Shown in pieces: positions 52,329-59,623 of a DNA stretch of 64,000 nucleotides; position 1 is the stretch's first letter, and each line of letters begins with the position of its first letter. The notes under the pieces are model-generated. The model saw only the letters and a program-made list of their open reading frames with translations, had not been told where the DNA came from and did not search any database. Source of the stretch: Zhengella mangrovi (lineage in GTDB: Bacteria; Pseudomonadota; Alphaproteobacteria; Rhizobiales; Rhizobiaceae). The stretch spans positions 124,001 through 188,000 of the forward strand of contig NZ_PDVP01000008.1 of NCBI RefSeq assembly GCF_002727065.1. The letters are read 5' to 3'. The translations under genes were made by a program, and so were the position numbers.

Positions 52329-53680
52329 CGGCAGCAGCACAGGAGATCGCCCAGAAGGTGGCCGGGGCAGCCCGCCATCTCGCCGGCGCGCTGAAGGGCC
52401 GCGATTTCATGCGCGAGACCGGCCACGTTGTCCGCATCGGCAACGGGATCGTCACGGCGTCGATCCGCGGCGCCTTCGTCGGCGAGATATGCCGCCTGCG
52501 CGAGCCCGGAACCGGCCGGGTGATCGAGGCGCAGGTGGTGTCGATCGATGGCACGAGCGTCAACCTGTCGCCCTTCGAGCCGGTCGACGGCCTGTCGCAG
52601 GCCACGGAGGTGGTGTCGACCGGCGAGGACATGCAGGTACCCGTCGGCGACTGGCTGATCGGCCGGGTGGTCGATGCCTTCGGGCGGCCGATCGACGGCA
52701 TGGCGCGCGGCCGCTGTCACTGGCGGGCCATGATGGCGACCCAGGTGTCGCCACTCGACCGGACGATCATCGACACCGTTTTCCCGACAGGCGTTCGCGC
52801 CATCGACCTGTTCAACACGGTCGGCGACGGCCAGCGCATGGCGGTGTTCGGGCCGCCGGGCGCCGGCAAGTCGACCCTGCTCTCGATGCTGGCCAGCCAT
52901 TCCGCCTGCGATGTGGTGGTTCTGGCCATGATCGGCGAACGCGGACGCGAGGTGCGCGAGTTCCTCGACCGGGCGCTGCCGGAGGAGGTGCGGGACCGCA
53001 CGGTGGTGGTCGCCTCCACATCGGACCGGCCGGCGATCGAGCGCGTCATCGCCGGGCACAGCGCGCTGGCCATGGCCGAGGATTTCCGCGAGCGCGGCAA
53101 GCGCGTGCTGCTGCTGTTCGATTCGGTCACCCGGTTCGCGCGGGCACTGCGCGACGTCGGCCTTGCCGCCGGCGAACAGGCGGTCCGCCAGGGGCTGACG
53201 TCGTCGGTCTACGCGGAACTGCCGCGCCTGTTCGAGCGCGCCGGCAAGACCCGCACCGGGTCGATCACCGCCTTCTTCACCGTGCTGATGGAAAACGAGG
53301 GTGTGAACGACGCCATCGCCGAAGAGGTGACCAGCCTTTCCGACGGGCACATCGTGCTCGACCCGAAGCTGGCGGCGGGAGGGCACTACCCGGCGATCAG
53401 CATGCTCAAGAGCAAGAGCCGCCTGATGCGCGAGATCGCGCCAAGGGAACTGACCGAGGCGGCGTCCTTCTTTCGCGCCATGGCGGCGGCCTACCAGGAG
53501 ATCGAACTGCTCCTGCAAGTGGGCGAGTACGAGCGGGGCAACGATCCCGATTCCGACCTGGCGATCGATGCGCGCCCGGTGATCAACAAGCTGCTCCGCC
53601 AGCCGGTCGATGAGAAAGCCGGTTTCGACGACGCGGTTCGTGAGATGACAAAGGCAGCCGATGACCTCCGCAACGGCTAG
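52325..53680 (+). CDS. sctN: T3SS ATPase SctN
   Basis: A 451-residue F1-type ATPase that unfolds substrates and strips chaperones. Walker A GPPGAGKST (176-184), Walker B VLLLFD (261-266), GERGREVREF and the C-terminal substrate-recognition domain are present. The chosen ATG overlaps sctL; the open frame further upstream lies inside sctL and is not conserved. Its end overlaps sctO by 20 bases. Confidence 0.95.
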   Translation: MTAAAQEIAQKVAGAARHLAGALKGRDFMRETGHVVRIGNGIVTASIRGAFVGEICRLREPGTGRVIEAQVVSIDGTSVNLSPFEPVDGLSQATEVVSTGEDMQVPVGDWLIGRVVDAFGRPIDGMARGRCHWRAMMATQVSPLDRTIIDTVFPTGVRAIDLFNTVGDGQRMAVFGPPGAGKSTLLSMLASHSACDVVVLAMIGERGREVREFLDRALPEEVRDRTVVVASTSDRPAIERVIAGHSALAMAEDFRERGKRVLLLFDSVTRFARALRDVGLAAGEQAVRQGLTSSVYAELPRLFERAGKTRTGSITAFFTVLMENEGVNDAIAEEVTSLSDGHIVLDPKLAAGGHYPAISMLKSKSRLMREIAPRELTEAASFFRAMAAAYQEIELLLQVGEYERGNDPDSDLAIDARPVINKLLRQPVDEKAGFDDAVREMTKAADDLRNG

Positions 53681-54107
53681 GAACCTGGCGAAGCTGAAAC
53701 GGCTCAAGGAACTGAGGCTCCGCGCGGCGGAAGCGCGCCACGCGGCGGCCGGCCGGGCCGTGCGCTTGTGCCTGGCAATGGAAATGGACCGGCAGGCCGG
53801 CCTGGAAGCATCGATCGAGGGCGCGGACCGGACCAACCGGGACCGGCTCAAGGCGATCTTCTCCCATCCCGACGACCAGGCGCTGCAAAACGCCCTGGCT
53901 GCGAGCGCCTATGCGCTGACGCGGATGGAAATCGACCAGGCCGGGCAGGCGCTCGATGCAGCCAGGGGCGCGACGCGCGAGGCGCGCTTGCGGCTGAAGC
54001 AGGAGCAGGAGCGCCTGGCGCACCGGATGCGCGATCTGGAAAAGCTGCAGGCGGTGCAAACGGAACTCGACCGGCAAAGCGCGGAAACCGCGAGCCGCAC
54101 CGGATGA
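53661..54107 (+). CDS. sctO: T3SS stalk protein SctO (Y4yJ/YscO-like)
   Basis: A 148-residue, highly charged, almost wholly helical protein, probably a two-stranded antiparallel coiled coil (LKRLKELRLRAAEARHAAAG; ARLRLKQEQERLAHRMRDLE). SctO is the FliJ-like central stalk of the ATPase. Position directly after sctN and length fit. It overlaps the sctN end by 20 bases. Confidence 0.85.
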   Translation: MTSATARNLAKLKRLKELRLRAAEARHAAAGRAVRLCLAMEMDRQAGLEASIEGADRTNRDRLKAIFSHPDDQALQNALAASAYALTRMEIDQAGQALDAARGATREARLRLKQEQERLAHRMRDLEKLQAVQTELDRQSAETASRTG

Positions 54108-54125
54108 CAGGGGGCATGACAGACC

Positions 54126-55373
54126 ATGAACAACGCCGAGGAAAGCCTGCCGTGGCCAGAGTGGTGGACCCGGCTGTGCCGGGTGCAGGGGGCGACGCCG
54201 GATGCTGCCGGCGGCACAGCCCGCGCGCCCGTAAAACCCTATGAACGGGGCGCCGACCGGTTTGGCCTCGCCGAACTGGAGCGGCGCGTCCTCGATTGGC
54301 GGCAGCCGGCAGAAAACGTCAGGCAGGATGGAATGGACAGGCACGAGCCCGGCCGCGGGATCAACGAAGCGCCGCAGCCGTCATATGGAGTGCAGGCGCC
54401 GGCCTATGGCGCCGTCGGGCAGGCTTTGCCGGCAGGGGGTCACCGCGGCGGCACCACGATCCGGGACGTGATCGAGCACGGTTGGGGCGACGTCTATACG
54501 CCGATCCTGGCGCAGGCAGGCGAGGCGCTGGTCCAGTTCGAGACCCGCAGCGACCCGGTGGATGGCGAAGGGCCGTTCATCGTCGCATCGGCGCGGCTCG
54601 GCGACGAGGACCTTTCGCTTTATTCTTCGCAGCAACTGCTTGTCACGGTCCTGCGCGGGATCGACGAACAGATCGACGGTCTGCCGGCGGAAGGGCCTTC
54701 GCTCGCGCTGGTGGTGGAATACGCCTTCGCGGATTTCCGGCGCCTGGCGGAGACCCTCACCGGCCAGCGCCTTGCCGTCACCGACGCGCATTTCGCCAAG
54801 GCGCTGCCACAGCACCCGTGGCTGCACCTGGCAGCCTATCCCGGCGACGGCCTGAGCGGATGCGGGCTTGCCGGCGGGCCGGCGCTGCTGTCGCATCTGA
54901 AGGCCTTCGCCAGCCGGTTCGCCAACCGCTACGAGCGGACGCTCGATCCGACGCTGACGATCAAGATCGGTCCGGTCATGCTGCCGGTCGGCGACCTGGC
55001 CGATGCGAAGCCGGGAACCGGTATCGATTGCGGCATCGATCCGGCGGGCGACGTGCGCGGGATGGTCGAGCGGGCCGACGGCTATTACTGGCCATGCACG
55101 GTTGAAAACAACGGCGTGCTGCTGACCGGCCCGCTGAGCCCGCCGCCGGGCGGGGCGGACGCGGAGGGTTTCGCGGCGGCCGGGATCGCGATCGGCGAGA
55201 TCAACCTCGCGCCGGTGCGCCGGGCCTGGCTGGAAGCGGGACACCGGTTGCCGATGGCGCGGTTTCCCAACGACGGCGCCTTCATCCGCATTGGCCAGCA
55301 GGCGCCGGTGCCGGCCCGCCTTGCTGCCTTCGACGGATCGCTCGGCGTGCGGATCACGGGAGCCGGGGCCTGA
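54126..55373 (+). CDS. sctQ: T3SS sorting platform (C-ring) protein SctQ
   Basis: A 415-residue protein. The N-terminal ~100 residues are low-complexity. A middle FliM-like domain (PFIVASARLGDEDLSLYSSQ onward) is followed by a SPOA-like region (LTIKIGPVMLPVGDLADAKP; GYYWPCTVENNGVLLTG) and a C-terminal ARFPNDGAFIRIGQQAPVPA. It forms the pods that receive substrates. Its location between sctO and sctR matches rhizobial rhcQ. Confidence 0.82.
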   Translation: MNNAEESLPWPEWWTRLCRVQGATPDAAGGTARAPVKPYERGADRFGLAELERRVLDWRQPAENVRQDGMDRHEPGRGINEAPQPSYGVQAPAYGAVGQALPAGGHRGGTTIRDVIEHGWGDVYTPILAQAGEALVQFETRSDPVDGEGPFIVASARLGDEDLSLYSSQQLLVTVLRGIDEQIDGLPAEGPSLALVVEYAFADFRRLAETLTGQRLAVTDAHFAKALPQHPWLHLAAYPGDGLSGCGLAGGPALLSHLKAFASRFANRYERTLDPTLTIKIGPVMLPVGDLADAKPGTGIDCGIDPAGDVRGMVERADGYYWPCTVENNGVLLTGPLSPPPGGADAEGFAAAGIAIGEINLAPVRRAWLEAGHRLPMARFPNDGAFIRIGQQAPVPARLAAFDGSLGVRITGAGA

Positions 55374-55375
55374 TC

Positions 55376-56026
55376 ATGACCGGTGGCGAAAACACGTTCG
55401 GCATCATCGTCCTGCTGCTGACGACCGCGTTCCTGCCCATGCTGGCGGTGACGGTGACGGCCTTCGCCAAGATCGCGGTCGTCATCTTCCTGGTGCGCAA
55501 CGCGCTTGGTGTGCAGCAGATCCCGCCCAACATCATCCTCTACTCGCTCACCCTCATCCTGTCGGTCTACATCGCCATGCCGGTGCTCGGCGTTGCCTAT
55601 GACGAACTCGCGGCACGCGGGTTCGAATTCCACACGCTGGCGGAATGGCAGGACGCGGGCAGGGCGGTGGCCGCGCCGCTGAAGGACTTCCTGTTCAAGC
55701 ATACCGACCCGAAACAACTGGCCTTCTTCCGCGAATCCACCCGGACGATCTGGGGACAGAAGCTGGCGGCCGGCGCCGATCCGCAGAGCTTTGCGGTACT
55801 GGTGCCGTCGTTCCTCCTGTCGGAGCTGACGCAGGCCTTCGAAATGGGTTTCCTGCTCTACCTGCCCTTCGTCGCCGTCGACATCATCGTGACCACCATC
55901 CTCGTGGCGCTCGGCATGATGATGGTGCCGCCGACGACCGTCTCGGTGCCGTTCAAGCTGATGCTGTTCGTGTTCCTCGACGGCTGGACCAAGCTCGTCC
56001 AGGGCCTCATCCTCAGTTACGCGTGA
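55376..56026 (+). CDS. sctR: T3SS export apparatus protein SctR
   Basis: A 216-residue membrane protein of the FliP/SctR family. The N-terminal helix FLPMLAVTVTAFAKIAVVIF and VRNALGVQQIPPNIILYSL match the signature. The C-terminal part includes SELTQAFEMGFLLYLPFVAV and MMVPPTTVSVPFKLMLFVFL. Five SctR with SctS and SctT build the export pore. Two bases separate it from sctQ. Confidence 0.96.
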   Translation: MTGGENTFGIIVLLLTTAFLPMLAVTVTAFAKIAVVIFLVRNALGVQQIPPNIILYSLTLILSVYIAMPVLGVAYDELAARGFEFHTLAEWQDAGRAVAAPLKDFLFKHTDPKQLAFFRESTRTIWGQKLAAGADPQSFAVLVPSFLLSELTQAFEMGFLLYLPFVAVDIIVTTILVALGMMMVPPTTVSVPFKLMLFVFLDGWTKLVQGLILSYA

Positions 56027-56033
56027 GGCATTC

Positions 56034-56306
56034 ATGGCAGCCGCGACACTCACCTCGGCCCTCTACCAGTTCCTTTATTACAGCGCCATTTTCGTGGTGC
56101 CGCCGCTGATCGTCGCGACGGTCATCGCCTTCATCGTCGGCCTCTTCCAGGCGGTGACGCAGATCCAGGAACAGACGCTTCCGCAGACCATCAAGATCTT
56201 CGCCATCGGCCTGGTCCTGATCATGTTCGGCGGGTCGCTTGCAGCGCCGCTCTTCGGCGCGTCGCAGCAGGTGTTCAACGATTTCTACCGCTACGGGGCA
56301 CACTGA
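56034..56306 (+). CDS. sctS: T3SS export apparatus protein SctS
   Basis: A 90-residue protein with two membrane helices (FVVPPLIVATVIAFIVGLFQ and IKIFAIGLVLIMFGGSLAAP) separated by AVTQIQEQTLPQT, the FliQ/SctS signature. Part of the export pore. Complete. Confidence 0.95.
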   Translation: MAAATLTSALYQFLYYSAIFVVPPLIVATVIAFIVGLFQAVTQIQEQTLPQTIKIFAIGLVLIMFGGSLAAPLFGASQQVFNDFYRYGAH

Positions 56307-56348
56307 CGTGGCAGGAGGGTGCGCGGACCCGAACCCGGCGGGCGGGAC

Positions 56349-57143
56349 ATGAACCAGGATTTCGTCTCCCTGCTGCTCGACCTGGCCAGCCAGTGGGCAC
56401 CCTGGGTGGCGCTGGCCGTGGCGCGGCCGTTCGGGTTCACGCTGATGTTCGCCGTCTTCTACTGGGGCCACCTGACCACGGGTGCCATCCGCATGGCCTA
56501 TGCCACGGCGCTGGCCCTGCCGGCCCTGTCCTTCGACCCGGCCGCGCCGGACCTGGCCGCACTCGCCATGCCCTATCCGGTCGCCCTGGTGAAGGAACTG
56601 GCGCTCGGCGCGCTGCTCGGGTTCGTTGCCTCGGCGCCGTTACTGGTTGCGGTCGTGGCCGGCGGCATCCTCGACACCTATCGCGGCGCGACCCAGGGAT
56701 CGCCCGATCCGTCCGGTGGCCAGGCGCCGCCGGTGGCAACGCTGCTGGCGGTCGCCTCGCTCTGGCTCTTCGCCAACACCGGCGGGTTCTGGGTGACGGC
56801 GGCGATGATCTATTCCAGCTATGACGTCTGGCCGGTCAACGCGGTGCTTCCCGCGCCCGTCGGCGGCGCGGCGGCGGTTGCGGCAGTCGTCGGGCACGTG
56901 GTGTCCGGAGGGCTGCTGCTCGCGGCGCCGCCGCTGCTGCTGCTCATGGCCTCCGACATCGCCCACCTGGTCTCCTCCAAGTTCGGCAAGAGCATCAACG
57001 TGACGCAGATGGCCTTTTCCTCGAAGGCGCTGTTCATGGTCATCATCCTGCCGTTCTTCATGCTCGTCGCCGTGCAGGCGCTGCGCGACGACTACAAGTG
57101 GCTCGGAACCGTCGTTCCCATGGCCCGAAAGGTCTTTCCATGA
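56349..57143 (+). CDS. sctT: T3SS export apparatus protein SctT
   Basis: A 264-residue FliR/SctT protein with about six membrane helices, including VALVKELALGALLGFVASAP (family signature) and ILDTYRGATQGSPDPSGGQA, the conserved polar loop. The ATG at 56349 gives the family N-terminus; a GTG at 56319 is in frame upstream. It overlaps sctU by four bases. Confidence 0.94.
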   Translation: MNQDFVSLLLDLASQWAPWVALAVARPFGFTLMFAVFYWGHLTTGAIRMAYATALALPALSFDPAAPDLAALAMPYPVALVKELALGALLGFVASAPLLVAVVAGGILDTYRGATQGSPDPSGGQAPPVATLLAVASLWLFANTGGFWVTAAMIYSSYDVWPVNAVLPAPVGGAAAVAAVVGHVVSGGLLLAAPPLLLLMASDIAHLVSSKFGKSINVTQMAFSSKALFMVIILPFFMLVAVQALRDDYKWLGTVVPMARKVFP

Positions 57144-58183
57144 GCGGCGAAAGCGAAGAAAAAACACTCGAGCCGACCGAGCACAAGCTTCGCAAGGCGC
57201 GCGAAAAGGGCCAGATCGCCTCAAGCCAGGACTTTGTGACCGCAGCGGTGACCATCTCGGCGCTGCTCTATATCCTGTTTTCCTGGAACAACATGGCGGC
57301 CTCGGCCGGCCGCATCTTCGGCATGGTCCTCGCGGCCATTCCGAAGGTCCGCAGCGCCGGCGTCTCGCAGCCGTTCTATGCCACGGTCGCAGAACTGGGA
57401 AACACGCTGATCCCGCTGGTGATCATCATCACCATGGTCGGCATCGGCGCCAACATCATCCACAAGCGCGGGATTCCCTTCTCGCTGCATCCGGTCACGC
57501 CGGATTTTTCGAAGATCAACCCGGGGCAGCTGTTCAAGAAGCTGTTCTCGCGGCGAAACGGGATCGAGTTCGGCATTTCGCTGTTCCGGATCGTCGTCTG
57601 GTTCATCATCGCGGGCGTGATCGTCTGGCTGGCAACGCCCTCGATCATGGCCTCGGCGCTTTGCGACGGCCCCTGCTTCATCAACCCGGCAATGCAGATG
57701 GTGGCCGCTTTCGCAGCGGCCGTCATCGTGCTGCTGCTGATCGCCGGCCTGCTCGACCTGCCGCTGCAAACGGCCCTGTTCCGCCACGAGCAGAAGATGG
57801 GACACCAGGAACTGAAGCGGGAACTGAAGGACACGATGGGCAACCCGGAGGTCAAGTCGGCCAGGCGCAATGCCTACCAGGATCTCCAGTCGCCGACGGG
57901 CGGCGGACGGACAGGGCGCGTCTCCATCGTCATCGTCGGCAATGGCGTCGCCGTGTCGCTCTTCTATCATCCCGCGGATGCGCCGGTCCCGATCGTGGTG
58001 GGCAAGTTTTCCGGCGAAAGCCTGCGCGACGTCTTTTCGCTCGCCCGGGCGCGCGGCTGGGCGATCGCCAACGACGCCCGGCTGGCCAGCGATCTCCACC
58101 GCACCGTCAGCGAGGGGACGGCGCTGCGCGAACGCCATTTCGGGCGGGTGGCCACGCATCTCATCAACACGGGCGTGCTGTGA
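57140..58183 (+). CDS. sctU: T3SS switch protein SctU lacking the NPTH autocleavage motif
   Basis: A 347-residue FlhB/SctU protein. The N-terminal EKTLEPTEHKLRKAREKGQI is the family signature, four membrane helices follow, and the cytoplasmic domain starts near residue 215. The usual self-cleaving NPTH before AVxL is replaced by VGNG (residues 266-269, in VSIVIVGNGVAVSLFYHP). The remaining cytoplasmic features are kept, including PVPIVVGKF and a final LASDLHRTV. The protein is therefore not expected to cleave at the normal site, which matters because cleavage controls substrate switching. The stop overlaps the next start (TGATG). Confidence 0.93.
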   Translation: MSGESEEKTLEPTEHKLRKAREKGQIASSQDFVTAAVTISALLYILFSWNNMAASAGRIFGMVLAAIPKVRSAGVSQPFYATVAELGNTLIPLVIIITMVGIGANIIHKRGIPFSLHPVTPDFSKINPGQLFKKLFSRRNGIEFGISLFRIVVWFIIAGVIVWLATPSIMASALCDGPCFINPAMQMVAAFAAAVIVLLLIAGLLDLPLQTALFRHEQKMGHQELKRELKDTMGNPEVKSARRNAYQDLQSPTGGGRTGRVSIVIVGNGVAVSLFYHPADAPVPIVVGKFSGESLRDVFSLARARGWAIANDARLASDLHRTVSEGTALRERHFGRVATHLINTGVL

Positions 58184-58764
58184 TGGAGGGGCGCGACCGG
58201 CCAGCCGCTGGCGGCGCGGCTCATCCGCAGATCCGCCGTGCCTGCGCCGACGATGCACCGGCGCTCGCCGGCCTGATCGACCTCTCCAACGGGGGCGGGG
58301 ACCGCGGCGACATGGAACGCGCCGTCGAGAACGTGCTGGTTCCCGGATCGGACGTGAGCTGGGCCCATGCGATCGTCGCCCAAATCGGCGGGGAAATCAT
58401 CGCCGCCATGATCGTCAATCTCCTGAGCGAAGCGCGGCTGCCGCTGCCCGGCGACGTCGACCCGGTCCACCGGCCCTTCGAGCGTCTCAAGCGGCTCGTG
58501 CCGGACAGCCTGTACCTGCGCAATATCGCTGTGCTGCCTGAATGCCGGGGGCTCGGCATCGGCGGCATTCTCGTGGCGGCTGCGGCGGACATGGCGAGGC
58601 TTTGCGGTGCGCCGGCGGTCAGCGCCATCGTGCTCGCCGGCAATGCGCCGATGGAGCGCCTGCTGCAGCGCTCCGGGTTCAGCGCCAGCGCCAGCGATGC
58701 GCTCCAAGGCCATGCGGCCTATGCCGACGGAAGCCGTATCCGGCTCTGGATCCGGACCAGCTGA
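58183..58764 (+). CDS. GNAT-family acetyltransferase coupled to sctU
   Basis: A 193-residue GNAT protein. After IRRACADDAPALAGLIDLSN, the acetyl-CoA site reads LRNIAVLPECRGLGIGGILV (motif A, R/QxxGxG/A form). A C-terminal NAPMERLLQRSGFSAS with a typical beta-alpha end follows. Its ATG overlaps the sctU stop by one base, so it is translated as the last gene of the T3SS operon. Possible roles are acetylation of a T3SS component or effector, or an unrelated passenger. I know of no GNAT as a standard T3SS gene at this position. Confidence 0.8.
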   Translation: MEGRDRPAAGGAAHPQIRRACADDAPALAGLIDLSNGGGDRGDMERAVENVLVPGSDVSWAHAIVAQIGGEIIAAMIVNLLSEARLPLPGDVDPVHRPFERLKRLVPDSLYLRNIAVLPECRGLGIGGILVAAAADMARLCGAPAVSAIVLAGNAPMERLLQRSGFSASASDALQGHAAYADGSRIRLWIRTS

Positions 58765-58846
58765 CGCTGCGCGTCGTCTCCCTTCATCTGGGGCATGACG
58801 GCCACGGACGGACATGGCGTGAGTGGGCCCAAAGCGTGCCCGCAAC

Positions 58847-58880
58847 AAAAAACCGACCGGTCCCAAAGGGAACCGGCCGG
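58847..58880 (-). terminator. Terminator of needle-like gene copy B
   Basis: On the minus strand a GC-rich stem (arms around CCGGCCGG and CCGGTCGG, with one bulge) is followed by TTTTTTG, about 30 bases after the stop at 58909. Confidence 0.8.
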
Positions 58881-58908
58881 CAAGTGGAAGGCAGCAGATG
58901 CTGCTTGA

Positions 58909-59100
58909 TTACTGCGGACGCTGCTTCAGGGCGTAGAGGTCGGCGCCCTTCACGGTGGTCGTCTGCAGCGTCTTCTGGGCCTGCTGAATGGCGTAGTCGA
59001 AGGCCTGCGTCATGGTGTCGTTGCCGTTGCCGCCGTTGGCACCGCCAGCTGCGTTTGCTCCGGCGGCTCCAGCCGCGCCGTTGATCCCGTTGTTCTGCAT
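58909..59100 (-). CDS. Very small needle/pilin-like protein, copy B
   Basis: A 63-residue paralogue of copy A. The N-terminus is Asn/Gly/Ala-rich (NGINGAAGAAGANAAGGANG). The C-terminal 34 residues (from MTQAFDYAIQQAQKTLQTTT to KGADLYALKQRPQ) are identical to copy A at about 24 positions, with the last 13 all identical. The leader ACAGGAGACTGAC-ATG matches that of copy A. It is transcribed toward the T3SS operon, with its own terminator and a degenerate copy of the AACTACCT-N9-AGGTAGTT promoter element 248 bases upstream. It may be an alternative or strongly expressed needle/pilin subunit; function unproven. Confidence 0.75.
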   Translation of the reverse strand: MQNNGINGAAGAAGANAAGGANGGNGNDTMTQAFDYAIQQAQKTLQTTTVKGADLYALKQRPQ

Positions 59101-59347
59101 GTCAGTCTCCTGTCTGTTTCCTGTTTCGTTTCACGGTACCGGATGGCGCTTCTGCCTGCCGGCACCATGGTGGTTCCAAACCCGCCTGGGCCTTGCCTGA
59201 CCGCGACTGCCGGTTTTTGCCCTTGCCGGTGTCCTTCGGTCCTGCGTGTCTCGTACCGTTTTCGGGGTTCGGACGATTTGACCTGATCAAACTACGATGT
59301 CGCGTCCGGCGCGGATATGTGCGGTGATTACGGGGGAGAGGCGGGCA

Positions 59348-59372
59348 AACTACTTAGTTCGCCTAGGTAGTC
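59348..59372 (-). promoter_or_regulatory. Degenerate AACTACCT-N9-AGGTAGTT element upstream of copy B
   Basis: AACTACTT-N9-AGGTAGTC differs from the perfect elements at 61241 and 62957 by one base per arm but keeps the 9-base spacer. On the minus strand it is followed 22-28 bases downstream by CACC and an ATATC core shared with the other two promoters. Confidence 0.65.
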
Positions 59373-59564
59373 CGTTGGTGCCGCCCGCAGCGACTCCGTC
59401 CCGCGTTCACCGGCCACGGGCCCTGGCGGCAAACCTTGCCCGCAAGACCCTGTCCAGGAAGCCGCGAAGGCCGCACTCGGCCGCGCTCGTTCGACCCGCA
59501 GGCCGGCCAGGGCGCAGGCAAACGTCTTGCCTGATCATGCCAGCGCGGCACCCGCCATGGCGCC

Positions 59565-59600
59565 AAAAGGGAAAGCCCCCGGCCTGGCCGGGGGCTTTCC
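59565..59600 (-). terminator. Terminator of the vWD-like protein gene
   Basis: Perfect 15-bp arms (GGAAAGCCCCCGGCC / GGCCGGGGGCTTTCC) separated by one base. The minus-strand product is followed by TTTT. Confidence 0.85.
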
Positions 59601-59623
59601 GTCGTCAGATCGCGTCAAGACGA

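Larger units (their letters stand above)
59101..59623. other. 523-base gap between copy B and the large secreted-type protein gene
   Basis: It holds the promoter region of copy B, including a degenerate regulator box at 59348-59372, and the terminator of the next minus-strand gene (59565-59600). The rest shows no convincing gene on either strand. Confidence 0.55.

Noticed and set aside
47430-58183. Flagellar export genes instead of a T3SS injectisome-type system
   Set aside because: No flagellin, hook, rod, motor or FliF/FliG genes; SctJ is a short lipoprotein and SctD with an FHA-like domain and an SctC-type protein are present.
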